From Flavobacteriales bacterium (GTDB lineage: Bacteria > Bacteroidota > Bacteroidia > Flavobacteriales > Weeksellaceae): DNA of 64,000 nucleotides. A model generated the notes under the pieces. The model was not told the origin of the DNA and did no database searches. It saw nothing but the letters and a program-made list of their open reading frames with translations. A program made the translations under genes and the position numbers. The stretch lies in contig JACJZS010000002.1 of NCBI GenBank assembly GCA_020635515.1, positions 971,001-1,035,000 on the forward strand, given 5' to 3'. Below are positions 34,729 through 44,206 of the stretch, one piece after another (positions within the stretch are counted from its first letter, which is position 1; each line of letters starts with the position of its first letter).

Positions 34729-34760
34729 CTGTCAAGATGTATTTCTTGGCAGTTTTTTTT
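34729..34760 (+). terminator. Intrinsic terminator after the porin gene
   Basis: CTGTCAAGA (34729-34737) pairs with TCTTGGCAG (34744-34752) with one G-U pair, followed by eight T residues (34753-34760). The T-run overlaps the stop codon of the convergent rsmI gene by two bases. Confidence 0.85.
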
Positions 34761-35433
34761 ATTTAATGCCATCTATACAAACAACAATTTCTCCTTTTAT
34801 TGGATTATCAGAAATTTTATTTAGCAGTTCAGAAGCAGTTCCTCTAAGCGTTTCTTCGTAAAGCTTGGAAATTTCTCTACTAACAGTTAGTTGTCTTTCA
34901 TCGCCAAAAAACTCAACAATTCGAGTGAGTGTTTTTATGATTTTATGAGGACTCTCGTAAAGAATAATCGTTCTCTTTTCTTGTGCAAGTTCGGTAAGTT
35001 TGGTTTGTCTTCCTTTTTTTTGAGGAAGAAATCCAACAAAGACAAATTCATTGCAAGGAAGTCCTGAAACTACAAGAGCAGGAATAAAAGCCGTTGCTCC
35101 AGGTAAACATTCTACGTTTATGTTATTTTTTATTGCTTCGCGAACAAGAAGAAAACCAGGATCAGAAATCGCAGGAGTTCCCGCATCAGAAATAAGAGCT
35201 ATAGACGTTCCTGATTTAAGTTTTTCTGTAAAAAAATCCAGCTTGGTGTGTTCGTTGTGCATATGATACGACTGCATAGGTGTTTCTATACCAAAATGCT
35301 TGAGTAATTTTCCGCTGGTACGAGTGTCTTCTGCAAGAATTAATTCAACCTCCTTTAAAATTCGTATAGCACGAAAGGTAATATCTTCTAAGTTTCCAAT
35401 AGGAGTAGGAACTAAGTATAATTTTCCACTCAT
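34759..35433 (-). CDS. rsmI: 16S rRNA (cytidine1402-2'-O)-methyltransferase
   Basis: The 224-residue protein is a tetrapyrrole-methylase-fold SAM enzyme with RsmI motifs GKLYLVPTPIGNLEDITFRA, LAEDTRTSGKLLKHF, LISDAGTPAISDPGF, LPGATAFIPALVVSGLP and LYESPHKI. It methylates C1402 of 16S rRNA. It is shorter than enterobacterial RsmI, as usual in Bacteroidota. Its start overlaps the stop of the upstream hypothetical gene by one base (35433), and it converges on the porin. Confidence 0.95.
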   Translation of the reverse strand: MSGKLYLVPTPIGNLEDITFRAIRILKEVELILAEDTRTSGKLLKHFGIETPMQSYHMHNEHTKLDFFTEKLKSGTSIALISDAGTPAISDPGFLLVREAIKNNINVECLPGATAFIPALVVSGLPCNEFVFVGFLPQKKGRQTKLTELAQEKRTIILYESPHKIIKTLTRIVEFFGDERQLTVSREISKLYEETLRGTASELLNKISDNPIKGEIVVCIDGIK

Positions 35434-36011
35434 TAATTAAATCGGTTATCGATGAGTTCTTTGAGTCTATCTGAAAATTCTTCTTTTCCGTTCCAATCGA
35501 ATTTTGCACTTAATTCATTAAATAAAACCATAGAATCATTTTTGGTTTTTAATTTATTGAATGCCTCTATTGCTGCAGTACATTTTTCTGATTCACCATT
35601 AAAGAGTTTCGTAATAAAAGCAATTCTATCATTTAAGCTCAGTTGAATATTTGTAAGGTTTTTAGAACTTTCAACTATATGAATAGGTTTTTCTTTTATA
35701 TCATTTTCGATTATTGACTCCGTTTTTACTTCCTCTTCTATTTTTTTAGCAGGAATTTCTTCTATTTTCTCCTCTACTTTTATTGGAATTTCCTTGTTAA
35801 TAGGTTTTTCTTGTTCAATTTTTATCTCTTTTTCCTTTGGTTTTTCTGAAATGCGACCAATATTTTCTTGAGAAACTTTAAAATAGATAAATTTCTCATA
35901 CAATTCTTGAATTCTATTTTGTTGCATCAAAAGACCCGTAGGAGATTCTATTTTTGCTAATTCCTCTCCTATTTTATTAATTTCAAGAATTAATTTTTGT
36001 GTATTTTCCAT
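35433..36011 (-). CDS. Conserved charged-linker protein of unknown function
   Basis: The 192-residue cytoplasmic protein has three parts: an N-terminal helical segment (residues 1-50), a long Glu/Lys-rich linker (about 55-120, for example PIKVEEKIEEIPAKKIEEEV) and a C-terminal domain (LSLNDRIAFITKLFNGESEK to LKELIDNRFN). I recall this C-terminal domain in many Bacteroidota hypothetical proteins, but I know no function. No membrane segment or signal peptide. It overlaps rsmI by one base, so translation may be coupled. Confidence 0.75.
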   Translation of the reverse strand: MENTQKLILEINKIGEELAKIESPTGLLMQQNRIQELYEKFIYFKVSQENIGRISEKPKEKEIKIEQEKPINKEIPIKVEEKIEEIPAKKIEEEVKTESIIENDIKEKPIHIVESSKNLTNIQLSLNDRIAFITKLFNGESEKCTAAIEAFNKLKTKNDSMVLFNELSAKFDWNGKEEFSDRLKELIDNRFN

Positions 36012-36108
36012 GGAAGTTTTTTTGAAATAAAAATCAATTCAAAAGTAAGCGATTTAATCGAAAATTCCATATTTTTTTAAACTTGCAGAATTTCGAACTA
36101 ATATTCCC

Positions 36109-38016
36109 TTATAATGCGTTATCCATGATTTCTTGTACAATTTCAGGATTAAGTAAGGTAGAAGTATCGCCTAAATTAGAGGTGTCTTTATGTGCAATTT
36201 TTCTTAAAATTCTACGCATAATTTTTCCACTTCGGGTTTTTGGTAATTCACGCACAAACTGAATTTTATCTAGTTTAGCAATAGGACCTATTTGTTCTGT
36301 AATCAATTGATTGATTTCTTTTCGTACATTATCATGATTCCTACCTTCGCCTATCACTTTAAGAATGATGTATCCGTAAAGTCCGTTTCCTTTTATATCG
36401 TGAGGGAATCCTACAATTGCTGACTCTGCAACCATCGAATGCTCATTAATAGCACCTTCTATAGGAGCTGTTCCTAAATTATGACCAGAAACTATAATTA
36501 CATCGTCTACTCTACCTGTAATTCTGTAGTAACCAACCTCATCTCTGAGTGCTCCATCTCCTGTAAAATATTTATTTTTAAAAGTTGAAAAATAAGTCTC
36601 TTTGTATCGCTTATGATTTCCCCAAATAGTTCTTGCAATAGACGGCCAAGGATATTTTATACATAGTCTTCCTTCTACTTGATTTTCTTTTATTTCTTCT
36701 CCATTTTCATCCATAAGTACGGGTTGTATGCCCAAAAAAGGAAGTGTTGCGTAGGTCGGTTTTGTAGGTGTAATATAAGGTAGTGGAGTTATCATAATCC
36801 CTCCTGTTTCCGTTTGCCACCAAGTATCTACTATAGAAACTTTATTCTTCCCAATGTTGTCATCATACCAATGCCAAGCTTCTTCGTTTATAGGTTCTCC
36901 TACTGTTCCAAGCACTTTTAATGAAGATAAATCGTAAGGTGTAATTGGTTCTATTCCTTCTTTTGCTAATGCTCTAATAGCTGTAGGTGCAGTATAAAAC
37001 TGATTGACTTTATATTTTTCTATTATTTGCCAAAATCTACTAAAATCAGGATAATTAGGAACTCCTTCGAACATTAACGTTGTAGCTCCGTTTAGCAAAG
37101 GTCCGTATACAATGTAGCTATGACCTGTAATCCAACCAATATCTGCTGTACACCAATAAACATCGTTTTCTTGGTAATTAAAAGCATTTTTAAACGTATA
37201 AGCAGTATAAACCATATATCCACCTGTGGTATGAACCATTCCTTTTGGCATACCTGTAGAACCCGAGGTATACAATATAAACAAAGGATCTTCGGCATCC
37301 ATCAGTTCAGCATTGCATTCATTAGATGCTTCTTCTAACAAAGGAGCTAACCATTTATCTCTATTTTCTTTTAGTTTTATGTTTGAGTTGATTCGTTTAA
37401 CGACGAGTACAGTTTCAACATTTTTACATTCTTCTAATGCATCATCTACAATACGTTTTAAATCAATGGTTTTATTTCCTCTATACGAACCGTCACTCGT
37501 GATTACCGTTTTACAGTCGGAATCATTGATTCTAGTTGCTAATGCTTGTGAAGAAAAACCTGCAAAAACTACCGAATGGATAGCTCCAATTCTAGCACAT
37601 GCCAATACAGAAATAGTAAGTTCTGGAATCATTGGAAGATAAATACAAACTCTATCTCCTTTTTTGACTCCTTGAGATTTCAGAACATTTGCCATTTTAT
37701 TGACTCTCTCGTACAACTGTTGGTACGTGATTTTTTCTTCTTTTTCTTCAGGATTGTTTGGTTCAAAGATAACAGCTACTTTATCTGCTCTATTTACCAA
37801 ATGTCTATCTATACAGTTTTCTGTAATGTTTAGTTTTGCTCCTTGAAACCATTTAATTTCTGGCTTAGTAAAATCCCAATCAAGCACTTTATCCCATTTT
37901 TTTCTCCATAGAAAATGCTCTTCTGCTATTTCTTGCCAAAATAATTCTGGATTTTCAACTGATTTTCTATATATACCAAAATATTCCTCGAAACTTTTAA
38001 TGAAATAATTACTCAT
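36109..38016 (-). CDS. acs: Acetate--CoA ligase
   Basis: The 635-residue AMP-forming ligase has the adenylate motif LYTSGSTGMPKGMVHT, VDTWWQTETGG, TGDGALRDEVGYYRITGRVDD and the C-terminal catalytic Lys in PKTRSGKIMRRILRK, the site acetylated in many Acs enzymes. It makes acetyl-CoA from acetate, ATP and CoA. The length fits Acs (about 650) rather than propionyl-CoA synthetase, but substrate range cannot be proven from sequence. A TACATTTG motif lies 29 bases upstream. Confidence 0.95.
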   Translation of the reverse strand: MSNYFIKSFEEYFGIYRKSVENPELFWQEIAEEHFLWRKKWDKVLDWDFTKPEIKWFQGAKLNITENCIDRHLVNRADKVAVIFEPNNPEEKEEKITYQQLYERVNKMANVLKSQGVKKGDRVCIYLPMIPELTISVLACARIGAIHSVVFAGFSSQALATRINDSDCKTVITSDGSYRGNKTIDLKRIVDDALEECKNVETVLVVKRINSNIKLKENRDKWLAPLLEEASNECNAELMDAEDPLFILYTSGSTGMPKGMVHTTGGYMVYTAYTFKNAFNYQENDVYWCTADIGWITGHSYIVYGPLLNGATTLMFEGVPNYPDFSRFWQIIEKYKVNQFYTAPTAIRALAKEGIEPITPYDLSSLKVLGTVGEPINEEAWHWYDDNIGKNKVSIVDTWWQTETGGIMITPLPYITPTKPTYATLPFLGIQPVLMDENGEEIKENQVEGRLCIKYPWPSIARTIWGNHKRYKETYFSTFKNKYFTGDGALRDEVGYYRITGRVDDVIIVSGHNLGTAPIEGAINEHSMVAESAIVGFPHDIKGNGLYGYIILKVIGEGRNHDNVRKEINQLITEQIGPIAKLDKIQFVRELPKTRSGKIMRRILRKIAHKDTSNLGDTSTLLNPEIVQEIMDNAL

Positions 38017-38045
38017 GATGGTTGAAATTTTATAGCTACTTTCAA

Positions 38046-38053
38046 CAAATGTA
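38046..38053 (-). promoter_or_regulatory. Candidate -7 promoter element of acs
   Basis: TACATTTG on the - strand matches TAnnTTTG, about 30 bases before the acs ATG and after the end of the ABC exporter gene. Confidence 0.5.
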
Positions 38054-38096
38054 TAAATTTGTTTGGTATTACCTCACAATACAAATCAGATTTCCT

Positions 38097-40292
38097 CTAA
38101 CTACCTAACTCTAACTGATTTTTAACAAGATTAAAATAATTTCCTTTTTTCGTTACGAGCTCGTTGTGTGTTCCGATCTCAGTGATTTCTCCTTTTTCTA
38201 AAACTACAATTTGGTCGGCATTTTTTACCGTAGAAAGACGATGAGCAATAATCACAACTGTTTTTCCTTTAAAAAATTTCTGAAGATTATCATGAATAAC
38301 TTTTTCATTTTTAGCATCTAAAGCAGAAGTTGCCTCGTCAAAAAATAAATAATGAGGGTTTTTATACACCGAACGAGCAATTAAAATTCGTTGCTTTTGA
38401 CCTCCCGAAATTCCATTTCCATCATTACCTATTTTTGTTTTCAACTTTAAAGGTAATGAATCGACAAAATCTTCTAATCTTGATATTTTTAAAGCATTTT
38501 CTAATTTTATATAATCAATATTTTCATTATTTCCTACACAAATATTGCCTTGAACAGTATCATTAAAAATAAAACCATCTTGCATTACAACACCATAATT
38601 ATCTCTCCATAATTGATTTGATATTTTATTTAAATCTTGATTATCAATTACTATATTACCTTTTGAAGGTTCATAAAATTTCATAATCATTTTTAGCAAA
38701 GTAGTTTTACCGCTTCCACTTGTTCCAACGATTGCAGTTATTTTATTTTTAGGAATAGTTAAATTTATATTCTCAAGGGTAGGTTTTAAAGAACCTTGAT
38801 AATTAAACGTAAGGTTTTCAATTTTTATATCTCCGTTTAAGCTATCTTCAATAGAAAACAATTTATTATCTTCGCTTTCTTTTAAATGAATTTCTGATAA
38901 TCTTTCTAAACTAATTTTTGCATCTTGTGAAGAACGAATAAATGAAACTAACTGAAATAATGGAGTATTTAACTGACCAATAATGTATTGTATCGCTAAC
39001 ATCGTCCCTAAGGTTAATACTCCTTTAATTACAAAAGTTGCTGAAATAAAAATAATTAAAATATCTTTTAATTGACTTATAAAACTAGAACCAACGACTT
39101 GCCATTGTTCAACTGTTAAAACTCGCATTTGAATTTTATACATTTTTTGTTGAATTTCTGCCCATTCTTTTCTTTTTTCTTCTTTTGCGTTATTTATTTT
39201 AATTTCCTGCATACCAAAAATAATTTCCATTGTTTTGGATTGGTCTTCTGATGCTTGAGAAAAACGATGGAAATCAAGAATTTTTCTTTTTTCTAAAAAG
39301 AAAAATAACCATAAAATATAAAGTAGACTACCACTAAAGAAAATTAAAGCAATTATGTAATTGTAGTAAAAAAGCACTCCGCCAAAAATTACAAAATTTA
39401 CCATAGAAAATAATGTATTTAAAGAGTTTCCAGTTAGAAATTGTTCAATTCTTCGATTATCTCTTATTCTTTCTAGTAAATCACCTGTTAATCTTGAGTC
39501 AAAAAATGAAATAGGTAAGTTCATTAATTTATCAAAAAAATCTGAAACTAAATTGATATTTATCCGAGTGCTTAAATGTAAAAGTACCCTTGAACGAACT
39601 ACCTGTGCGGTTGTCTGTCCTATAAATAGTATTAGCTGCCCCAAAAGAATTAAATAAATGAAATCTATATTTTTTGGAATTATCCCTTTATCAACGATGT
39701 TACGAGTTAAAAAGGGAAAAAAGAATGAACAACTATTTTCAATTAATAATGCTAATAAAAGAAATAAAACTAATTTTTTATGTTTGGTTAAATAACGAGT
39801 TATGTAGGTAAATGCTTTAAAATTACTTTGACTTAATTGGCTACTTTTAATTTTATGAAATTTCTCCGTTGATTCAAAAAATAGAGCTAATCCTTCTTCT
39901 GTATTTTCATCAGCATTTTTACTAATCCAAGAATTTATGAAATCGTTTTTATGAAATTTAATTTGCCCAATTGCTGGGTCTGAAATATATACAAAATCAT
40001 TTTTTATTTTATATACCACAACATAATGGTAATTATGCCAAAAAACAATACAAGGTAAAGGTGCTAAAAGTAAAGTATTGTAATTAATTTTTGTTGCAAA
40101 AGAATTTAAGTGAATTTTCTCCGCTGCTTGACAAATTCCGTACATACTGCTTCCTTCTCGTGTGGTGTCAGATAAACTCCTTAAATAATTCAAACTAAAT
40201 GATTTTCCAAAATATTTAGCAATCATTCGTAAACAAGTCGGACCACAATCTTTTCCTTCTAATTGTTGATAAAATGGAAATTTTTTAAACAT
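38097..40292 (-). CDS. ABC exporter with N-terminal C39 double-glycine peptidase
   Basis: The 731-residue protein has a C39 peptidase at residues 1-150 (Q10 and C16 in QLEGKDCGPTC, the His in HNYHYVVV, Asp in ISDPAIG), six membrane segments (about 165-440) and an ATPase with Walker A GTSGSGKTTLL, signature SGGQKQR and Walker B YLFFDEATSALD. Such exporters cut leader peptides after GG and secrete the core. A GG-leader precursor lies in the same - strand gene series at 44307-44423. Last gene of the locus, its start overlapping the DUF6734 gene by eight bases. Confidence 0.93.
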   Translation of the reverse strand: MFKKFPFYQQLEGKDCGPTCLRMIAKYFGKSFSLNYLRSLSDTTREGSSMYGICQAAEKIHLNSFATKINYNTLLLAPLPCIVFWHNYHYVVVYKIKNDFVYISDPAIGQIKFHKNDFINSWISKNADENTEEGLALFFESTEKFHKIKSSQLSQSNFKAFTYITRYLTKHKKLVLFLLLALLIENSCSFFFPFLTRNIVDKGIIPKNIDFIYLILLGQLILFIGQTTAQVVRSRVLLHLSTRININLVSDFFDKLMNLPISFFDSRLTGDLLERIRDNRRIEQFLTGNSLNTLFSMVNFVIFGGVLFYYNYIIALIFFSGSLLYILWLFFFLEKRKILDFHRFSQASEDQSKTMEIIFGMQEIKINNAKEEKRKEWAEIQQKMYKIQMRVLTVEQWQVVGSSFISQLKDILIIFISATFVIKGVLTLGTMLAIQYIIGQLNTPLFQLVSFIRSSQDAKISLERLSEIHLKESEDNKLFSIEDSLNGDIKIENLTFNYQGSLKPTLENINLTIPKNKITAIVGTSGSGKTTLLKMIMKFYEPSKGNIVIDNQDLNKISNQLWRDNYGVVMQDGFIFNDTVQGNICVGNNENIDYIKLENALKISRLEDFVDSLPLKLKTKIGNDGNGISGGQKQRILIARSVYKNPHYLFFDEATSALDAKNEKVIHDNLQKFFKGKTVVIIAHRLSTVKNADQIVVLEKGEITEIGTHNELVTKKGNYFNLVKNQLELGS

Positions 40293-41616
40293 ATTTGATT
40301 ACTGCTAAAACTTTATCTTGTATTAAATGAAGGATTCTTAATGTAATCGTATTTTTAAATTCTTGTGTATCTTCTTCTGAAAAATCATTACCTAAATAAG
40401 TTTCAATGTTTTTTAAAAATGAATTAAATAAAATGGGTTGTTTTAATTCCGAGAAAATAATTAAATCAATTTCGTCAATTTCAACTTCTTTAAAATTATC
40501 ATTGTAATCAAATACTTTTATTTTTTGGTCAATTAATTCAAAATCAATTAATTTTAAGATGTAAAAACTTGTTTTATTTTCAATAAATGTATTAAAAAAT
40601 TGGTTCTGGTCTTGAAAAAACAAGTTTCTGATATAAAGATTTTTATTATTTATTTGAATTTTTGTATTGTTCAATGTATTCAATAAATATTCTTTTCTTA
40701 ATTTTTCATTTTCTGAAAAGGTAAAAGAATATTCAAAATCAAAATAATTAAATTCATTAGGTAAAATGGTTTTTAATTTAGGGATAAATTCTGGGTAAAA
40801 TCTTAAAATGTAATCTTCCATTTTTTTACAAGCGACTTCATTTCTTTTAAAAACGCCCAATAAATGTAAGTATGTTTTTTTTGTTGGAACTCTTTCAAAA
40901 TCAGCAAATCCGTGATATTCATTATCTCCAATATCTTCGTGAATGAGTACTTCTACTTTTTTATTTTGCTGAGTTGTTAATTCATAAAATAAAACTTGTT
41001 CAAAGAAAATATTGAAGTTAAATAAATCAATATCTTTTAAAAAATCTTTATTTTTGTTTACAAATTCATAACTCAGTTTGGTATAATAACTCATAAAATC
41101 CATATCATTTCCTCCAAAAATCCCCATATTATACGCATTATTGCTTTTGTTTTTGTGAAAATTTTGCATTTCATTTGGAATAGTTGTGATTTTTGCAGTA
41201 ATGTTATTCCACATGGTACGATAATATTCGGTGGTATGCTCTAAATTTTGAGTTACTAATTTTGCTGTTTCGAATTTATCAGTTAAACTTTCCCAAACAA
41301 AAACATCTCCATCTACATGAATAAACGGGGTTTTGCATAATGAATACGCTTCTATTTTTGCCAAAGCCCACAAACCTGAAGGATAACTATTTAATTTATC
41401 TAAAACTACATTAACCTTGGTATAAGGAAGTTGTAAGGTTTCGATTAATATTTTATACCCAAATTCATCGGTATAAAGTTCTACTTCTTCGTGGTATTTT
41501 CTTAATTGATTAACAGATAAAATCCAACCTAACCAATGATATTTAGCAGATAGCCAACCTTTTGCATCTAAAACATCGTGATTATCTCCTGCCCAAAAAG
41601 ATTGTATGATTTTCAT
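40285..41616 (-). CDS. DUF6734 family protein
   Basis: The 443-residue protein starts MKIIQSFWAGDNHDVLDAKG and has IHVDGDVFVWESL near residue 100 and NAYNMGIFGGNDMDF near residue 155, in line with the DUF6734 family as I remember it. The D-G-D motif and fold pattern suggest a nucleotide-sugar-type glycosyltransferase fold; activity is unproven. DUF6734 genes are found in Bacteroidota peptide loci. It has no signal peptide, so it would act in the cytoplasm, possibly on the precursor. Its ATG overlaps the TPR gene stop by four bases. Confidence 0.75.
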   Translation of the reverse strand: MKIIQSFWAGDNHDVLDAKGWLSAKYHWLGWILSVNQLRKYHEEVELYTDEFGYKILIETLQLPYTKVNVVLDKLNSYPSGLWALAKIEAYSLCKTPFIHVDGDVFVWESLTDKFETAKLVTQNLEHTTEYYRTMWNNITAKITTIPNEMQNFHKNKSNNAYNMGIFGGNDMDFMSYYTKLSYEFVNKNKDFLKDIDLFNFNIFFEQVLFYELTTQQNKKVEVLIHEDIGDNEYHGFADFERVPTKKTYLHLLGVFKRNEVACKKMEDYILRFYPEFIPKLKTILPNEFNYFDFEYSFTFSENEKLRKEYLLNTLNNTKIQINNKNLYIRNLFFQDQNQFFNTFIENKTSFYILKLIDFELIDQKIKVFDYNDNFKEVEIDEIDLIIFSELKQPILFNSFLKNIETYLGNDFSEEDTQEFKNTITLRILHLIQDKVLAVIKYV

Positions 41617-42461
41617 TCTACTAAAGTTTTTTCAATATCTTGAATGTATATTTCATCAAACATCTCAACATATTTATCCTGACTTTTTGTACATTTTTTA
41701 ATAAGTTCGAGTGCTTGTTTTAAATTTATTTTTGCTTCTTCTTTTTTTCCTAGTTTTTGTAAAATTATTGCTTTGTAATAAAAACCATCTGCTGTTTTTG
41801 CTACTTTATTAGCTAAATCATAACACTTCAAAGCTTCGTTTAAATTATTTAATTTTTCATAACACCTACCTTTGTAGATTTGCAATTCATGAGGATAATT
41901 ATACTTCCCAAAATGTTCATCAGAATTTTTTTCACTTTGATTAAATTCTTCAATTGCTTTTACATAGTTTTCCATTTTCATGTAACAAATACCTTTTAAA
42001 AATAAAACACATTCTCCCATTGGAGCATCTACAAAATTTGGTGTAAGGTTGTCAAAAATTTCTAAATTCTTTAAAGCTCGTGAGTAGTCGTGGTAATAGT
42101 AGAGTAAAACCCAACCGTAATATCCGCTAATTTCAGGAATTTGACTTGAGGACTTTTCTAATTTCTCTATTGCTTGTACGAAAAAACCATTTTTCGTGTT
42201 TTGAACGGAAGAATGACGCATACTTTGGTATAAAGAATCTTGTTGCATTTTTTTCAAACCGTATTGCATGAGTTCTTCTCCTCGTTTATTGTAACCGAGC
42301 CAAGCATTTTTATAACCTATATCAAAAATTTTATTTTTGTCATATGATTTTAAAGAATCAGGATAATTTTTAACTAATTCTTGTAAATACTTTTCAGTTT
42401 CTACACTCAAATTTTGACAAAATAACGACGTGCTGATAAATAGGAATAAAATATATTTCAT
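41613..42461 (-). CDS. Secreted TPR protein of the peptide locus
   Basis: The 282-residue protein has a signal peptide (MKYILFLFISTSLFCQN) and TPR-like helical repeats (SGYYGWVLLYYYHDYSRAL, GRCYEKLNNLNEALKCYD, YKAIILQKLGKKEEAKINL). It should sit in the periplasm or envelope; the partner is unknown. It overlaps the next gene (DUF6734) by four bases and is separated from the TonB-C-like gene upstream by an 80-base gap that holds a strong hairpin. Confidence 0.8.
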   Translation of the reverse strand: MKYILFLFISTSLFCQNLSVETEKYLQELVKNYPDSLKSYDKNKIFDIGYKNAWLGYNKRGEELMQYGLKKMQQDSLYQSMRHSSVQNTKNGFFVQAIEKLEKSSSQIPEISGYYGWVLLYYYHDYSRALKNLEIFDNLTPNFVDAPMGECVLFLKGICYMKMENYVKAIEEFNQSEKNSDEHFGKYNYPHELQIYKGRCYEKLNNLNEALKCYDLANKVAKTADGFYYKAIILQKLGKKEEAKINLKQALELIKKCTKSQDKYVEMFDEIYIQDIEKTLVE

Positions 42462-42481
42462 AGTTTATTTTTTATCAATCA

Positions 42482-42536
42482 GATGGAACGTCCTTAATCA
42501 TATGTCTGTTAAATAAATTAAAACGGACGTTTCATC
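42482..42536 (-). promoter_or_regulatory. Intra-operon hairpin between the TonB-C-like and TPR genes
   Basis: GATGGAACGTCC (42482-42493) and GGACGTTTCATC (42525-42536) form a 12-bp stem with one G-U pair and a 31-base loop. No T-run follows, so an RNA processing or stabilising element is more likely than a terminator. Confidence 0.55.
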
Positions 42537-42541
42537 ATAAT

Positions 42542-43003
42542 TTATTTAGGTAAGATTTCTACTAATTCTCCATTTTTAACTTTAAAAATATAGAATTTAT
42601 GAAAATTTAAATACTTTTCATTTTCAGGTATTGTTTTCCAAACTTTTAAGTTTTTAGTTAAATCTAAAAAAAATTGCTTTAAATTCTCATCCATTTCACA
42701 ATATTTATAATCGTAATCAAATGTTTCTATTGAATAATTACCTGTTTCTCCTTTGCAGTTTACCCAAAATACAATATGAATCATTCCAGTATTGTTAGGC
42801 GCATTTTTAAATTTTTCAGCAGAATAATTTTCTGAAAAGTATTTTTTCACTTCATGAAAATCAGGTCTATAAGATAATTCTGGGAAATAATATGGTATTA
42901 ACGTTGAGTCGCCACAGAGTTTAAAGTTAGTTTCTTGGGCAGATAAAAAATTAGTTATTATCAAAAAAGCTAACAAAAATAAATCAAAAATGATTTTTTT
43001 CAT
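42542..43003 (-). CDS. Secreted protein with a TonB C-terminal-like domain
   Basis: The 153-residue protein has a signal peptide (LFLLAFLIITNFLSAQ). Residues about 70-140 (GMIHIVFWVNCKGETGNYSI to LKVWKTIPENEKY) follow the pattern of TonB C-terminal domains, a beta strand, a GE turn and a helix before a KxWKP-like strand. It lacks a membrane anchor and proline-rich linker, so it is not a canonical TonB. Its ATG overlaps the stop of the upstream maturase-like gene by four bases (ATGA). Confidence 0.65.
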   Translation of the reverse strand: MKKIIFDLFLLAFLIITNFLSAQETNFKLCGDSTLIPYYFPELSYRPDFHEVKKYFSENYSAEKFKNAPNNTGMIHIVFWVNCKGETGNYSIETFDYDYKYCEMDENLKQFFLDLTKNLKVWKTIPENEKYLNFHKFYIFKVKNGELVEILPK

Positions 43004-44184
43004 AAGTTATTTTCTTGTTTAAATACACTAAAGTCAAAATTATAGGCTTGCTGATTTAAGGTTAAATCTTTAAGATTAAAATAATATTTCTTATACATCT
43101 CATACCATTTTCTTTTGATTTCGTTAAGTATAATTAGTCCGTCTGAAGTGAAAATATTTTTTGATAAATCATTTTCAAAATTGGGTTCTTCTGTAATGAA
43201 ATTAAAAATTTCAGTATGATTTATAGGATTGTTTATTAAATTTAAATCATAATGACATCTATAAATATAAAGCAGTATTCTACCTAATGCTTCATTTTCT
43301 TGTTCTTTATTAAGTACTTTATTTTGAACACAGGCATCTAAGCAGGTAAAACTAGTATAGTAGGTATATAAAGCATGAAACCAAATCTCTACTGAACGAG
43401 GGTATTTGTAAGTTTTTGTTCTTTTTAATAAAGACTGTATAGTTGTATTTTCATCATCAATTAGAAAGAATTGTTTTTTATCATGGAGTATTGTGAACAT
43501 TAATGAATGACCTTTTTGATGTGCTATATCATCAATAAAAAATACTTCATCATAATTTTCTTGATAAGCATTGTAAAAACCTATTCCAATAGCACTTTTA
43601 TGAGCAAAAGAATTTATATTTTCAGGTAAGGTGTTAAAAATCATTGATTTAGACGCAAATTCATTTATCAAATTAAAGTATTCGGGGACATAAGATTTAA
43701 TTAAATTATAAGCTTTAATTAAATCATTTGTTTTTTCTTTTGTGATTTTTTCTATTTCTACACCGACTTTATTATAACATTGATCAAGTAACTCTATGGG
43801 ATATTTTAAAATTTCAATATTAGTACCCTCTACAAATAGCGAAGGTTCAAATTTAACATCTTTTGTTAAGTTGATAATCTCCTCATTAGATTCATACCAA
43901 CCAAATTTAGAAATATATGTTTTTCCATACCTATCAAGTTGCAGAGGTATAATTTCTTGTTGTAAATCATGAAATAGTATAGAATTTAAAATATTGTTAT
44001 TATTTCTTACACTTCCTTCACTACTAAAGTAAGCATTGAGAAAAGGATTTTGGTAAATACTATCATCTTCAAAATTAATTTTATCAAAAATATCTTCATC
44101 ATTTTTGTATAATAGCATTCTCATTGTATTATTCCAATGAATTCTTCCTTCTATTGTAAATTCTCTAATCTTATTTTCAAACAT
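43000..44184 (-). CDS. Candidate peptide-modifying protein, distantly like HExxH-type RiPP hydroxylases
   Basis: I start at ATG 44184 (394 residues); the frame extends to a TTG at 44205, but that lies against a hairpin. No signal peptide, so cytoplasmic. Residues about 215-290 show FFIDDIAHQKGHSLMF, then a YPRSVEIWFHALYTYYTSF segment. That two-part pattern resembles the HExxH peptide-modification family as I remember it, where HExxH precedes a DPRP..LHGxYA segment. The first His and Glu of HExxH appear replaced by Asp-Asp, leaving HQKGH. It lies directly downstream of the precursor gene, which fits a maturase. The assignment is tentative. Confidence 0.45.
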   Translation of the reverse strand: MFENKIREFTIEGRIHWNNTMRMLLYKNDEDIFDKINFEDDSIYQNPFLNAYFSSEGSVRNNNNILNSILFHDLQQEIIPLQLDRYGKTYISKFGWYESNEEIINLTKDVKFEPSLFVEGTNIEILKYPIELLDQCYNKVGVEIEKITKEKTNDLIKAYNLIKSYVPEYFNLINEFASKSMIFNTLPENINSFAHKSAIGIGFYNAYQENYDEVFFIDDIAHQKGHSLMFTILHDKKQFFLIDDENTTIQSLLKRTKTYKYPRSVEIWFHALYTYYTSFTCLDACVQNKVLNKEQENEALGRILLYIYRCHYDLNLINNPINHTEIFNFITEEPNFENDLSKNIFTSDGLIILNEIKRKWYEMYKKYYFNLKDLTLNQQAYNFDFSVFKQENNL

Positions 44185-44206
44185 AAAATATATTTTAATT
44201 ATCAAA

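Noticed and set aside
44185..44205. TTG start extending the maturase-like gene by seven codons
   Set aside because: It abuts the hairpin at 44207-44234; the ATG at 44184 is a normal start.
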